DNA of 64,000 bases from an uncultured Bacillota bacterium. Lineage in GTDB: Bacteria > Bacillota > Clostridia > Lachnospirales > Lachnospiraceae. Positions 9,467 through 18,765 of this stretch are shown here, piece after piece. How positions within the stretch are numbered: the first letter of the stretch is position 1; each line of letters opens with the position of its first letter. A program made the translations under genes and the position numbers. The notes below the pieces were generated by a model, which saw only the letters and a program-made list of their open reading frames with translations, ran no database searches and was not told where the DNA came from. The stretch spans positions 10,273 to 74,272 of the forward strand of contig CATWQE010000008.1 of NCBI GenBank assembly GCA_958352855.1, in the 5' to 3' direction.

Positions 9467-10652
9467 ATGTTTTTCCTCCCTGTATCAGTTTCTCTTTTGA
9501 AATAATCTGTGAAAAAACAGGAAGCTCATCTGTTTCCATTTCCCACAGTTTTTCCCGTACCTTCTTCTGCAATTCCTGTAAGGTATAAATCTTATACTTA
9601 CGGATTCTGCAGATTCTGGCAGTTGCCTCCAGCATAGATAAATATAACTCCTTGTAATTCCAGTCCCTGGCAAGCTGCAGCTCCTCTGCCAGCACCGGCA
9701 GAATAATTTCTGTCAGTTTTCTCACATACTGCTCCGGTTCTGCATTCAGCTTATAGGTTTCCATACAATACTCATAAATATCCTGGCTTACTTCTGTTAG
9801 CTGTTTTAAATAATAGCACTCTTCTTCCTGTTCATCAATATAATATATTTTTCCGGACAGCCCGTAAATCATGCGCATAGTGTCAAAATATCCTCTTGTC
9901 ATATGCATTCTGCTCTTCTTTTGATTAAAATCCAGAATACTTCCAAGGCTCACAGAAGGCGCTACGGTATAGACATGGGTTCCTTCTGGAATTTTTACCT
10001 TTTTCTCCCTGCCAATCCCAAAAATCCGAACCACAATAATATCCTCATATCCCCGGTCAATCAGAGAACCAAGAGGTACATTATTAATCGCTCCACCGTC
10101 AATATAAGTTTTCCCATGAAGCTTCTCATTCTTAAAAATAGGAAAAATATAGGCGCTTGCCAGAAGAAAATCCTTAATAAGCTCTGGTTCTGTTTCCTTA
10201 ATATCAATATCCAGCTCCCGAAACTCATCCACATTAAATGTCAGCACATACAAATCAATGGGGGAATTTCTGATTTTCTCTTCATCCACACTTTCTGCAA
10301 TCAACTGCTTTAAAGGGGATATATCCACTCCTCCATCTGCCATATAATCCATCAGTTCCTTCAAGGTTTCCCTGCTGATTTTCTTGTGCTTGAAAATCTC
10401 TCCCATTACCCCATCATCCACAGACATAATCTTGGAATAAGAAATATTCTCCCACAGACGCTCCGCCTTCTCCAAATCTCCCATGCAGATAAGGGCGCCA
10501 TTTAAAGCCCCTACACTGGTTCCCGCTATGCCCTTTAGCTTCACACCGGCCTCCTTAAGAGCCTTCCATGCCCCTATCTGATAGGCGCCTTTGGCTCCTC
10601 CCCCTTCCAGCACCAGACCGTACTCTTTTGTAAGATCTATGACTGCTTTCAT
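9456..10652 (-). CDS. Patatin-like phospholipase
   Basis: Predicted serine acyl hydrolase with a Ser-Asp dyad. The 398-residue protein opens with the oxyanion motif [13 protein letters not shown] (about 17-29) and the nucleophile elbow GTSVGALNG (about 45-53). The catalytic Asp lies in [12 protein letters not shown] (about 189-199), a DGG/A motif as in the family. The C-terminal 150 residues are helical and charged, with no recognised domain. No signal peptide, so it is probably cytoplasmic. It is the first gene of the run through argF-birA-DUF6145-coaX-dusB and overlaps argF by 11 bp. Substrate unknown. Confidence 0.92.
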   Translation of the reverse strand: MKAVIDLTKEYGLVLEGGGAKGAYQIGAWKALKEAGVKLKGIAGTSVGALNGALICMGDLEKAERLWENISYSKIMSVDDGVMGEIFKHKKISRETLKELMDYMADGGVDISPLKQLIAESVDEEKIRNSPIDLYVLTFNVDEFRELDIDIKETEPELIKDFLLASAYIFPIFKNEKLHGKTYIDGGAINNVPLGSLIDRGYEDIIVVRIFGIGREKKVKIPEGTHVYTVAPSVSLGSILDFNQKKSRMHMTRGYFDTMRMIYGLSGKIYYIDEQEEECYYLKQLTEVSQDIYEYCMETYKLNAEPEQYVRKLTEIILPVLAEELQLARDWNYKELYLSMLEATARICRIRKYKIYTLQELQKKVREKLWEMETDELPVFSQIISKEKLIQGGKTYEP

Positions 10653-10687
10653 GCTTTTTACCTCGCTGTGTGCAATGTTATAGGTTC

Positions 10688-10717
10688 CAAAAAGGCTGCC
10701 GCATCTCTGCAGCAGCC
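10688..10717 (-). terminator. Terminator of the nfeD-SPFH pair
   Basis: Minus-strand hairpin GGCTGC/GCAGCC with a 12-nt loop, followed by TTTTTGG, about 20 bp past the SPFH stop codon. Confidence 0.75.
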
Positions 10718-10736
10718 CCCTTTGCTGAATGTAATT

Positions 10737-11666
10737 TTACTCTTTTTTCTCTTTTCCTGCCACTTCTACCAGAGAAGTTACCAGACCGGCAATGCCTTGA
10801 ATCTCAGACGGAATAATAATCTTGGTTGCCCGGCCATCTGCAGCCTGTGCAAATGCTTCCAGACTTTTCAGGGTCAATACGCTCTGGTCTGCGCCTGCTT
10901 CTTTAATAAAGCGGATACCATCTGCCTTTGCCTGCTGCACCTTCAGAATAGCTTCTGCCTGACCTTCTGCCTCTTTAATCATTTTTTCCTTCTCTGCTTC
11001 TGCACGAAGGATCGCTGCCTGTTTCTCTGCCTCTGCATCCAGAATAGCTGATTCTTTCTTACCTTCTGCTACAAGAATGGTAGATTTCTTTTCACCCTCT
11101 GCCTTCAGAATGGCTTCACGACGTTCACGCTCTGCCTTCATCTGTTTTTCCATGGCTTCCTGAATGGCAGATGGAGGAATAATGTTTTTCAGTTCTACAC
11201 GATTTACCTTGATACCCCATGGGTCTGTGGCTACGTCCAGAGACGCGCGCATTTTTGTATTAATAATTTCCCTGGAGGTCAGGGTTGCATCCAGTTCCAT
11301 CTCACCGATAATATTACGGAGTGTTGTTGCTGTTAAGTTCTCAATGGCCATAATGGGATTTTCCACGCCATAAGTAAATAATCTCGGGTCGGTAATCTGG
11401 AAAAATACAACGGTATCAATCCGCATGGTAACGTTATCCTTTGTAATAACTGGCTGTGGTGCAAAATCCACCACCTGTTCTTTCAGGTTCACGCGTTTTG
11501 CAATACGCTCTATAAAAGGCATTTTAATATGAGGTCCTGTTCCCCATGTTGCCTTGTACATACCAAGACGTTCTACAATCAAAGCCTGTGCCTGCGGCAC
11601 GATTTTAATACAAGATGCCGCAATAATTAATATAAGGATAAAAAATACAACAATAATAATACCCAT
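10737..11666 (-). CDS. SPFH/band 7 (stomatin-like) membrane protein
   Basis: A 309-residue protein with one N-terminal membrane anchor (about 2-22) followed by the SPFH domain (about 24-190; VPQAQALIVERLGMYKATW near the start) and a long Ala/Glu/Lys-rich coiled coil (about 180-255) built of repeats such as AEGEKKSTILVAEGKKES. Such proteins oligomerise on the membrane and scaffold FtsH-type proteases or lipid microdomains (family knowledge). It lies 1 bp after an nfeD gene, the classic partner of this family, so the two are one operon with a promoter ahead of nfeD and a terminator after this gene. Confidence 0.93.
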   Translation of the reverse strand: MGIIIVVFFILILIIAASCIKIVPQAQALIVERLGMYKATWGTGPHIKMPFIERIAKRVNLKEQVVDFAPQPVITKDNVTMRIDTVVFFQITDPRLFTYGVENPIMAIENLTATTLRNIIGEMELDATLTSREIINTKMRASLDVATDPWGIKVNRVELKNIIPPSAIQEAMEKQMKAERERREAILKAEGEKKSTILVAEGKKESAILDAEAEKQAAILRAEAEKEKMIKEAEGQAEAILKVQQAKADGIRFIKEAGADQSVLTLKSLEAFAQAADGRATKIIIPSEIQGIAGLVTSLVEVAGKEKKE

Positions 11667-11667
11667 A

Positions 11668-12108
11668 CTACATTTCCTCCTCTACAATCAGCTTTACGCC
11701 TTCTACTGCTGCTACTTTGACTACTTTTCCCTCTTCAATGACCGTTCCTTCCTTAGAGCGTGCGCTCCAGTCCATCCCCTGTATCATCACCTGTCCTTCT
11801 GCCTTCAGATTGTCAATGGTGTGTGTTACAATACCGGTCTGCCCCGGGATACTGTCTACATTGGTTTTTGAAGCGCCCTTCTTCATATATCTCAGGGCAA
11901 TCGGCCTGGTAAAAATTAACAGCAGCACCGATACTGCAATAAAGACAGCAATCTGACTCCACAAAGGCGCTCCCGTCAGGGAAACTAAAAAGGCAATAAG
12001 CGCTCCTCCTGCAAACCAGATTGTCGTAAGTCCCAGCGTGGCAATCTCAATTCCTAAAAGGACTGCCAAAATCACAAGCCACATAATTGTTATTGTTTCC
12101 GCCGCCAT
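11668..12108 (-). CDS. NfeD-family membrane protein
   Basis: A 146-residue protein with about three hydrophobic helices in the first 75 residues and a C-terminal OB-fold (about 88-146; PGQTGIVTHTI, KVAAVEGVKLIVEE). This is the short NfeD1b type, which lacks the N-terminal ClpP-like protease part. It pairs with the SPFH protein encoded 1 bp downstream. ATG 12108 has SD GGTGGGG. Function inferred from the family: membrane-domain organisation or protein quality control. Confidence 0.9.
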   Translation of the reverse strand: MAAETITIMWLVILAVLLGIEIATLGLTTIWFAGGALIAFLVSLTGAPLWSQIAVFIAVSVLLLIFTRPIALRYMKKGASKTNVDSIPGQTGIVTHTIDNLKAEGQVMIQGMDWSARSKEGTVIEEGKVVKVAAVEGVKLIVEEEM

Positions 12109-12164
12109 AACCCCACCTTCTTTTTCATATTTTTCTTCTTTTGTGGATGCTGATTTGTTACCTT

Positions 12165-12193
12165 ATTATAGCCTAATATTCTGAAAATAACAA
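12165..12193 (-). promoter_or_regulatory. Sigma-A promoter of nfeD-SPFH
   Basis: Minus-strand -35 TTGTTA and -10 TATAAT with a 17-bp spacer, about 57 bp upstream of nfeD. Confidence 0.6.
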
Positions 12194-12230
12194 TGTTTTT
12201 TTGTGTATTTACTGCAAAGAATCGCGCTTG

Positions 12231-12310
12231 CAAGATTCTCCGCCGACAGCGGGTCGCCTTAGCGACATCTTTCCATCCCGCTGCAGTGCGACCCCTGCGG
12301 AGCATTCTTG
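12231..12310. repeat. Structured GC-rich intergenic element (imperfect inverted repeat)
   Basis: About 80 bp, clearly more GC-rich than its surroundings. The outer arms CAAGATTCTCCGC and GCGGAGCATTCTTG are imperfectly complementary, and inside lies the perfect small hairpin GTCGC-CTTA-GCGAC. It has no convincing ORF, and sits between the nfeD promoter and the terminator of the hydrolase gene. It looks like a dispersed repeat or a small structured RNA, but one copy in the window cannot show which. Confidence 0.4.
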
Positions 12311-12343
12311 CTTTATAGGAAATGGACTTTTCTATAAAGCAAG
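12307..12343. repeat. Perfect 12-bp inverted repeat
   Basis: CTTGCTTTATAG at 12307-12318 and CTATAAAGCAAG at 12332-12343 with a 13-nt loop. It directly abuts the terminator downstream of the hydrolase gene and the GC-rich element, so this intergenic stretch is three nested hairpins. Confidence 0.6.
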
Positions 12344-12380
12344 AAGCTGCCTTGCCAAAATTCCTGGCAAAACAGCTTCC
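12343..12380 (-). terminator. Terminator of the cell-wall hydrolase gene
   Basis: Stem GAAGCTG/CAGCTTC with an inner TTGCCA/TGGCAA pair, located 13-50 bp beyond the stop codon at 12393. The following minus-strand T tract is weak (CTTGCTTTAT). Confidence 0.55.
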
Positions 12381-12392
12381 TGTCTGTATTTT

Positions 12393-13139
12393 TTAATAAA
12401 AAGTCTGATTTCCAATGGTCAATCCATTACCGCTTCCTGCGTGAAAAAACAGACGGTCTCCAATGGTATTTGCTCCTGCAAACACATCTCTTGCAGCATC
12501 ATAACAAGCCTGACTTGCACCTCTTGATAAAACAGAAGCCAGTTTTCCGGTTGCTGCGGGAGTAAACTGTCCGCTCTGGTAAATAACCTCGGAAAGAGTA
12601 TTTGGAAACCTATCGCTTCTGATGCGGTTCATAATTACCGCTCCAACACCAATCTTTCCTTCATAAGATTCACCGCCGGCTTCACACTCAATAATCGCTG
12701 CCATAAGCGCCAGGTCACTGTCTGACACAGAGACAGGTGCGGATGCCGCCTGCTGCTGAACCTGGGGCTCTGCATTAAGAGGCTGCGCCCCTACAATCTC
12801 ACCTTCGCCATGCACAGATTCAAACAGGGCTTTTGCTTCCTCTGCATGTACCAGCAAATCTTCCCGGATATATCCTGAAATCTCTCCGGAAGAAACCTGG
12901 AACCAGCCATTTTCTTCTCCTTCTACAGTCACTACTGCACCAGCGGGAAGCATTCCCACTCTTTCAGTGTTAATGTCAGCACCGCTGCGGATGTTGGCAT
13001 ATGTATTTACATCGGCTGCCGCCTTGTCCGACCAGTCGTAGTCCTCTTTTGTATCTGCCAAAACCGGAACACTGAGCATCATAGTTAATGCGCCTACTGC
13101 TCCTACACAGGTCAAAAGTTTCTTGATTTTTTGTTTCAT
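12393..13139 (-). CDS. Secreted SH3-domain cell-wall hydrolase (SleB/Hydrolase_2 type)
   Basis: A 248-residue exported protein: signal peptide (about 1-29, KKLLTC then ALTMMLSVPVLA), bacterial SH3 domain (about 45-100; ANIRSGADINTERVGMLPAGA) that binds wall polymers, a short linker, and a C-terminal SleB-like domain (about 138-248; AIIECEAGGESYEGKIGVGA, with the catalytic Glu expected in this stretch). The family cleaves peptidoglycan as a lytic transglycosylase or amidase in spore germination or wall remodelling. ATG 13139 has SD GGAGG 10 nt upstream. Its leader carries repeated TGTTAC/TGTTAA hexamers like a WalR box. Confidence 0.92.
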   Translation of the reverse strand: MKQKIKKLLTCVGAVGALTMMLSVPVLADTKEDYDWSDKAAADVNTYANIRSGADINTERVGMLPAGAVVTVEGEENGWFQVSSGEISGYIREDLLVHAEEAKALFESVHGEGEIVGAQPLNAEPQVQQQAASAPVSVSDSDLALMAAIIECEAGGESYEGKIGVGAVIMNRIRSDRFPNTLSEVIYQSGQFTPAATGKLASVLSRGASQACYDAARDVFAGANTIGDRLFFHAGSGNGLTIGNQTFY

Positions 13140-13173
13140 GAAATGTAACCTCCTACATAAGTCTGTTTCATTT

Positions 13174-13190
13174 TGTTACAGATTTGTTAA
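13174..13190 (+). promoter_or_regulatory. WalR-like box in the hydrolase leader
   Basis: TGTTAC-N5-TGTTAA on the plus strand matches the WalR (YycF) consensus TGTWAH-N5-TGTWAH, and a third hexamer TGTTAC follows after 3 nt (13194-13199). It lies between the -10 element and the start codon, so binding would more likely repress. No WalR gene is in the window; the assignment rests on the motif and the cell-wall function of the gene. Confidence 0.4.
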
Positions 13191-13205
13191 TTTTGTTACT
13201 GGCTT

Positions 13206-13234
13206 ATTGTATCAAGATTACATTTCATTGTCAA
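13206..13234 (-). promoter_or_regulatory. Sigma-A promoter of the cell-wall hydrolase
   Basis: Minus-strand -35 TTGACA and -10 TACAAT with a 17-bp spacer, about 67 bp upstream of the start codon. Confidence 0.75.
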
Positions 13235-13285
13235 CCGGGTATTTTTTGTAAGATTTTGCAGATTTTCCCGGAAAATTTGTTCTGC

Positions 13286-14086
13286 CTATCTCCTCTGCCT
13301 TGCTACCTCATACATCAAAATCCCGGAAGCCATAGCTGCATTTAAGGATTCCACCTGTCCCGCCATAGGAATTTTAATCAGCGTATCCGCACAGGCTGTC
13401 AATTCATCACTGAGACCATTTCCCTCATTCCCAATGAAAAACGCTGTCCCTTTGCCATAATCCTCCTGATCGTAATTATTCTCCCCTTTTAAATGCGCCG
13501 CATAGGTTGTAATTCCATGAGTTTTCAACATTGGAAGCACTTCTTCCTCTATAGAATCCACATAAAGCACAGGAACTCTGTACACAGAGCCCATGGTAGA
13601 GCGAATCACCTTGGGATTAAACACATCCACAGAAGTTTTACTGAGAATCACACCGGTAACGCCTGCCCCTTCCCCTGTGCGGATAATGGTTCCCAGATTT
13701 CCCGGGTCCTGTAAATCTTCCAAAATCATAAACAAAGGCTTGTCTGCACCCTCCAGCATCTCACTAAGGCTCCAGTTTTTCATGGAAATGAGACATAAAA
13801 CACCCTGGGGGGTTACGGTATCAGACAAACTTTTAAATACCTTATCATCCACGATTTCCACCTTATCAGAATGCTTGTCCAAGCCTTTTTCCTCTAAAAT
13901 CCTCTGAAATTCTTCTTTTTCTGCAAAAGAAGCTGCCGCATAAACCTTCCTGAGACGGTCTGTGGGAGCTTCACCAAACATTTTAATTCCCTCTGCTGCA
14001 AAAAGCCCCTCTTCCCGCCTTGTTTTTGCTTTTTTCAGAAGCTGCTGTACTTTTTTCATCTGGGGATTTGACATACTTGTAATCAT
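13286..14086 (-). CDS. TrmH/SpoU-family RNA 2'-O-methyltransferase
   Basis: AdoMet-dependent RNA methyltransferase of the SPOUT fold. The 266-residue protein has an N-terminal substrate-binding domain (about 1-95, starting MITSMSNPQMKKVQQLLKK) and the SpoU catalytic domain with motif 1 DPGNLGTIIRTGEGAGV (about 128-144), motif 2 FIGNEGNGLS and motif 3 IPMAGQVESLNAAMA near the C-terminus, which form the trefoil knot. The RNA target (23S rRNA or tRNA) cannot be told from sequence alone. ATG 14086 has SD GGAGG. Transcribed alone. Confidence 0.93.
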   Translation of the reverse strand: MITSMSNPQMKKVQQLLKKAKTRREEGLFAAEGIKMFGEAPTDRLRKVYAAASFAEKEEFQRILEEKGLDKHSDKVEIVDDKVFKSLSDTVTPQGVLCLISMKNWSLSEMLEGADKPLFMILEDLQDPGNLGTIIRTGEGAGVTGVILSKTSVDVFNPKVIRSTMGSVYRVPVLYVDSIEEEVLPMLKTHGITTYAAHLKGENNYDQEDYGKGTAFFIGNEGNGLSDELTACADTLIKIPMAGQVESLNAAMASGILMYEVARQRR

Positions 14087-14114
14087 TTCTTTTCCTCCAC
14101 ACTGTTTTTTACTA

Positions 14115-14182
14115 AAAAAAGATGCCGCACTAAGCGCAATTAGAAATGTTTAATCCTTCATGATTGCTGTTTAATGCGGCAT
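14115..14182 (-). terminator. Terminator of dnaE-pfkA
   Basis: Arms ATGCCGCA (14122-14129) and TGCGGCAT (14175-14182), followed on the minus strand by a run of seven T, shortly after the pfkA stop codon. Confidence 0.75.
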
Positions 14183-14194
14183 TTATAAAACTTT

Positions 14195-15196
14195 TTATTT
14201 TGGATTTTTGCTGTAATTATGGGACAGTGAATAGCTAACCTCAAACTGGTACTCTGAAATTGTTTTTTTCATAGCCAGCGCTTCGTTGATGTCCATATCA
14301 ATATACTCACCGTCTCTGTAGCAGATAACTCTCTTGGTTTTACCTTCCAGTAATACGTCCACAGCCTTAGCGCCCATAATAGAAGCATATACCCGGTCTT
14401 TACAGGTAGGTGTTCCACCACGCTGCATGTGTCCTAAGATTGTAGCTCTGGTCTCAATTCCTGTCGCAGCCTCAATACGCTTTGCCATTGCTTCAGAATG
14501 TCCGATACCCTCTGCATTAATAATAATATGATGTTTCTTGCCTTTTTTACGGTTATCAATAATGTTGTTAATGATTTTCTGTTCATCATAATCATATTTT
14601 TCAGGAAGCAGGATGTCCTCTGCGCCATTGGCAATACCGCACCACAAAGCCAGATAACCGGCATTTCTTCCCATTACCTCAATAACGCTTACACGCTCAT
14701 GAGAAGTAGATGTATCACGAACCTTATCAATGGCTTCCATTGCTGTATTCACAGCCGTATCAAAACCGATGGTATATTCTGAACATGCAATATCCAAGTC
14801 AATGGTACCTGGAACACCTACGGTATTGATTCCAAGATTCGCCAGCTTCTGAGCGCCGGCAAAAGAACCGTCTCCACCGATTACCACCAGCGCATCAATG
14901 CCATGTTTTTTACATACATCTGCTGCTGCCTGCTGACCTTCCGGTGTACGCATCTCTGCGCAACGGGCTGTCTGCAAAATTGTTCCGCCTCTCTGAATTG
15001 TATCTGAAACATTTACTGCAGTCATGTCAATAATTTCTTCATTAATCAGACCGCTATAACCTTTTTTAATGCCTTTCATATTGATACCGCGGCTCAAACC
15101 TCTTCTTACAACTGCACGTATTGCCGCATTCATGCCTGGAGCATCTCCACCACTTGTTAAAACACCGATTGTTTTGATTTCTTTATTTGCAGTCAT
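14195..15196 (-). CDS. pfkA: ATP-dependent 6-phosphofructokinase
   Basis: Key glycolytic enzyme: fructose-6-P + ATP to fructose-1,6-bisphosphate. The 333-residue product has GVLTSGGDAPGMNAAIR (ATP/Mg site), GGTILQTAR (about 78), GGDGSFAGAQ (about 107) with the Gly-rich ATP-binding form, and the fructose-6-P loop GVPGTIDLDI (about 127). ATG 15196 has SD GGAGGAG 5 nt upstream; a longer in-frame start at 15214 has no SD. It lies 62 bp behind dnaE, an arrangement common in clostridia, so the two are probably co-transcribed. Confidence 0.96.
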   Translation of the reverse strand: MTANKEIKTIGVLTSGGDAPGMNAAIRAVVRRGLSRGINMKGIKKGYSGLINEEIIDMTAVNVSDTIQRGGTILQTARCAEMRTPEGQQAAADVCKKHGIDALVVIGGDGSFAGAQKLANLGINTVGVPGTIDLDIACSEYTIGFDTAVNTAMEAIDKVRDTSTSHERVSVIEVMGRNAGYLALWCGIANGAEDILLPEKYDYDEQKIINNIIDNRKKGKKHHIIINAEGIGHSEAMAKRIEAATGIETRATILGHMQRGGTPTCKDRVYASIMGAKAVDVLLEGKTKRVICYRDGEYIDMDINEALAMKKTISEYQFEVSYSLSHNYSKNPK

Positions 15197-15258
15197 TTTT
15201 CTCCTCCATCTCATTGGCAGTTACATGTTTTTCTTTTTATACAATAACCATACCTATT

Positions 15259-18200
15259 TTAATGCATTTTGCCAAGTTTTTCAATACTCTTTTCCAGAAC
15301 TTTTACGTTCTCTTGCCCATATTTCTCATACAGAAGGCTTAAAAGCTCCTGGGTAATCTTTACCGTTTGAGATGGCCCCAGCCGCTTCACTGCTCTTGGT
15401 GATTTAATATAAACCACAACGCTGTCTTTTCCATCTGAATTTCGGATATCCCCGTAAAGCTCCTGCTCCCTTGCCAGAAACTCTTCCTTGCTGTCAAACT
15501 GGAACCAAAGCTCTCTTGGCGCATCTTCAAAGGAATAAATACTTTCACAAATAAGCTTGCTGGCTTTATCATCCTCTGCTGAAACCCGTCCCTGAATAAA
15601 GACTTTGTCATCCACATTCATATGCTGGATGTTTTTCTCATAATCTCTTGGAAACACCACCACTTCTACGGTTCCCACCAAATCTTCCAGTGTCAGAAAT
15701 GCCATGACCTTATTGGTTTTCGTATACTTAATGGTTTTGGCGGTAATCATGCCTCCCACCACTTCTTTTTCTCCATCCCGCACTGCCGGCACGCCGGTCT
15801 CCTCGTCCGGAAGAAAATCTGTGGTCACTGCGGAAATATTCTTACGCCACCGCTCCTCATATTCTTCCAGAGGATGTCCGCTGATATAAATTCCAAGCAC
15901 TTCTTTTTCAAACGCCAGACGGTCTTCCTTGGTATATTCCTCCACATTTGGCATATGAATCTCAAAGGCAGACTTTTCCTCCTCAGAAACCAGATCAAAC
16001 AAACTCATCTGTCCTGCCATGGTATTCTTCTTTTCCATTGCCACAGCATCCACAATCTGGACATATACCATCATTTTCTGCCGTCTGTTTCCCGGAAGTT
16101 CATCCATGGCTCCTGCTTTAATGAGGTTTTCAATGACCTTTTTATTGATTTCTTTTCCTGACATCCTCTCAATGAAGTCCTGAAGATGTTTGAAATCTCC
16201 TCTTTCTTCCCGTTCTGCCACAATAGCTGCAATCACTGGTTTTCCCACGCTTTTAATGGCAGATAATCCGTAACGGATTGCCCCCTGATCCACAGAAAAA
16301 GAGCTGTATCCCTTGTTAATATCCGGCGGCAAAATAGAAATCCCCATTTTCCGGCTGGACAAAATATATTCTGCCACCTTGGAAGGATTATCAATCACAG
16401 AAGTCATAAGAGCTGCCATAAATTCCACAGGGAAGTAATATTTTAAATACGCAGTCTGATATGCCACCATGGCATAGGCTGCTGCATGGGATTTATTAAA
16501 AGCATACTTGGCAAAATCAATCATTTCATCATAAATTTTATTTGCTATCTGCTCGGAAATTCCACGTTTTATACATCCTGGAACACCTTCCTCTTCATTT
16601 CCGTAGACAAAGTTCTGACGTTCCTTTTCCATTACCGCTGCCTTTTTCTTACTCATGGCGCGGCGGAGCAAATCACTTCTTCCAAGGGTATAGCCTCCCA
16701 GGGAGCGTACAATCTGCATAACCTGTTCCTGGTACACAATACACCCGTAAGTAGGCTTCAAAATCGGCTCCAGCTCCGGACAGTCATAGGTAATGCTTCC
16801 CGCATTGTTCTTCCCTTTTATATACTGGGGAATGAAATCCATGGGGCCGGGACGGTACAGGGAAATCCCCGCGATAACATCCTCCAGACTTTCCGGCTTC
16901 AACTCTTTCATGAAATTAGTCATTCCGCCGCTTTCCAACTGGAACACACCATCTGTTTTTCCCTGGCCCAGCATTTCATAAACCTTTTTATCTTCATAAT
17001 TAATGTGGTCAATATCCAGCTTTACTCCCTGGTTCTGCTCTGCCAGCTTCACCGCATTCTGGATAACCGTCAGGGTTCGAAGTCCCAGAAAGTCCATTTT
17101 GAGAAGTCCCAGCTCTTCCAGTGTTGTCATGGTAAACTGGGTGACAATGGAACCGTCCGAAGCCCTGGACAATGGCACATACTCATCCACAGATTTCTGG
17201 CTGATAACCACTCCCGCCGCATGCATGGAGGTATGTCTTGGAAGTCCCTCCAGACGCCGGCTCATATCTATGAGTTTTTTCACCGTCTCATCTGTCTCAT
17301 AAAGTGTCCGAAGCTCCGGATTCATTTTCAGCGCCTTATCAATAGTAATATTCAGCTCCGTTGGAATCATCTTGGCAATGGAATCACACTGGGCATATGG
17401 TAAATCCATAACACGCCCCACATCCCGGATAACGCCCCTGGCAGCCATGGTACCAAAGGTAACAATCTGCACCACCCGGTCTTTTCCGTATTTTTCCACC
17501 ACATAATCAATGACCTCCTGTCTTCTCTCGAAGCAGAAATCCACGTCAATATCCGGCATGGACACACGCTCCGGGTTCAGGAATCGCTCAAAGAGCAAAT
17601 CATATTTAATGGGGTCCAGCTTCGTAATTCCAAGAGTGTAAGAAACCAGGCTTCCTGCCGCTGAACCACGTCCAGGGCCTACCATGATGTCATGGTCTCT
17701 GGCAAACCGTATAAAGTCCCATACAATGAGGAAATAATCCACATAACCCATTTTCTGAATAACGCCCAATTCATACTCCAGACGTTTCTTCAATTCCTCC
17801 AGATTTTCTGTATACCGTTCCTTAAGCCCGTCGTAACACAGCTTGTTCAAATATTCCCATGAGGTATAAGGGGCAGGCACATCAAACTTGGGCAGCTTTG
17901 TCACACCAAATTCAATTTCCACCTCACACCGGTCTGCGATTTTCTGAGTATTTTCCAGAGCTTCCGGTATATAAGGGAAGAGCTTCAGCATCTCTTCCGG
18001 GGATTTTACATAATATTGTCCCCCTTCATAGCGCATTCTATCCTCATCCTGCAACCGTTTTCCTGTCTGCACGCAAAGGAGGATATCATGAGCCTCCACG
18101 TCTGTATCATAGGTATAATGTACGTCATTGGTCACTACCAGATCAATTCCCGTCTCCTGGTGCATCCTGAGAAGCTGCTGGTTTACCCTCTGCTGCTCCG

Positions 18201-18741
18201 GAATGCCATGCTCCTGCATTTCCAGGAAAAAATTTCCTTTCCCGAAAATTTCCTCATAGCGCAGGGCTGCTTTTTTCCCTTCCTCATAAAAACCTCTGGT
18301 AAGATTTTTTGCAACTTCTCCTGCAAGGCATGCGCTTAATGCAATAATTCCTTCATGATATTGCTCCAAAAGCTCCAAATCCACCCTTGGTTTGTAGTAA
18401 AATCCATCAATAAATCCCTTGGAAACAATTTTCATCAGATTCTCATAACCCTGATTATTCTCTGCCAGCAAAACCAGATGATAATAGCGGCTTTCTGAAT
18501 GTCCTTGCTCCCGTTCAAATCTGGAACCAGGGGCAACATACACCTCGCAACCCAAAATAGGCTTGATTCCGGCGGCTTTTGCTGCCCTATAAAAATCAAT
18601 GCAGCCAAACATGACTCCATGGTCTGTTATGGCCGCACTGTTCATTCCCAGTTCCTTTACTCTGGCTACATATTCATGAATCTTATTGGAACCATCCAAA
18701 AGGCTGTATTCCGTATGTACATGTAAATGAGTAAAATTCAC
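15259..18741 (-). CDS. dnaE: DNA polymerase III alpha subunit DnaE
   Basis: Replicative polymerase; in low-GC Gram-positives DnaE works with PolC, extending primers on the lagging strand (family knowledge). The 1160-residue product has the N-terminal PHP domain (HLHVHTEYSLLDGSNKI, about 5-21), the catalytic core with GPGRGSAAGSLVSY and PDIDVDF (about 355-400), the helix-hairpin-helix and OB domain (about 800-1090; VEVVVFPRDYEK) and a short C-terminal tail. The start is GTG 18741 with SD GGAG. Frame intact throughout. pfkA follows. Confidence 0.97.
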   Translation of the reverse strand: MNFTHLHVHTEYSLLDGSNKIHEYVARVKELGMNSAAITDHGVMFGCIDFYRAAKAAGIKPILGCEVYVAPGSRFEREQGHSESRYYHLVLLAENNQGYENLMKIVSKGFIDGFYYKPRVDLELLEQYHEGIIALSACLAGEVAKNLTRGFYEEGKKAALRYEEIFGKGNFFLEMQEHGIPEQQRVNQQLLRMHQETGIDLVVTNDVHYTYDTDVEAHDILLCVQTGKRLQDEDRMRYEGGQYYVKSPEEMLKLFPYIPEALENTQKIADRCEVEIEFGVTKLPKFDVPAPYTSWEYLNKLCYDGLKERYTENLEELKKRLEYELGVIQKMGYVDYFLIVWDFIRFARDHDIMVGPGRGSAAGSLVSYTLGITKLDPIKYDLLFERFLNPERVSMPDIDVDFCFERRQEVIDYVVEKYGKDRVVQIVTFGTMAARGVIRDVGRVMDLPYAQCDSIAKMIPTELNITIDKALKMNPELRTLYETDETVKKLIDMSRRLEGLPRHTSMHAAGVVISQKSVDEYVPLSRASDGSIVTQFTMTTLEELGLLKMDFLGLRTLTVIQNAVKLAEQNQGVKLDIDHINYEDKKVYEMLGQGKTDGVFQLESGGMTNFMKELKPESLEDVIAGISLYRPGPMDFIPQYIKGKNNAGSITYDCPELEPILKPTYGCIVYQEQVMQIVRSLGGYTLGRSDLLRRAMSKKKAAVMEKERQNFVYGNEEEGVPGCIKRGISEQIANKIYDEMIDFAKYAFNKSHAAAYAMVAYQTAYLKYYFPVEFMAALMTSVIDNPSKVAEYILSSRKMGISILPPDINKGYSSFSVDQGAIRYGLSAIKSVGKPVIAAIVAEREERGDFKHLQDFIERMSGKEINKKVIENLIKAGAMDELPGNRRQKMMVYVQIVDAVAMEKKNTMAGQMSLFDLVSEEEKSAFEIHMPNVEEYTKEDRLAFEKEVLGIYISGHPLEEYEERWRKNISAVTTDFLPDEETGVPAVRDGEKEVVGGMITAKTIKYTKTNKVMAFLTLEDLVGTVEVVVFPRDYEKNIQHMNVDDKVFIQGRVSAEDDKASKLICESIYSFEDAPRELWFQFDSKEEFLAREQELYGDIRNSDGKDSVVVYIKSPRAVKRLGPSQTVKITQELLSLLYEKYGQENVKVLEKSIEKLGKMH

Positions 18742-18765
18742 TGTTTTTCTCCTCTATTCTTCTTA

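Noticed and set aside
14195..14664. Extra gene on the minus strand within pfkA (76-codon frame)
   Set aside because: Lies wholly within pfkA in another frame with no SD; shadow frame.
16486..17403. 305-codon open frame on the plus strand inside dnaE
   Set aside because: Antisense shadow of the strongly conserved dnaE coding frame; its translation has low complexity and no recognisable motif.
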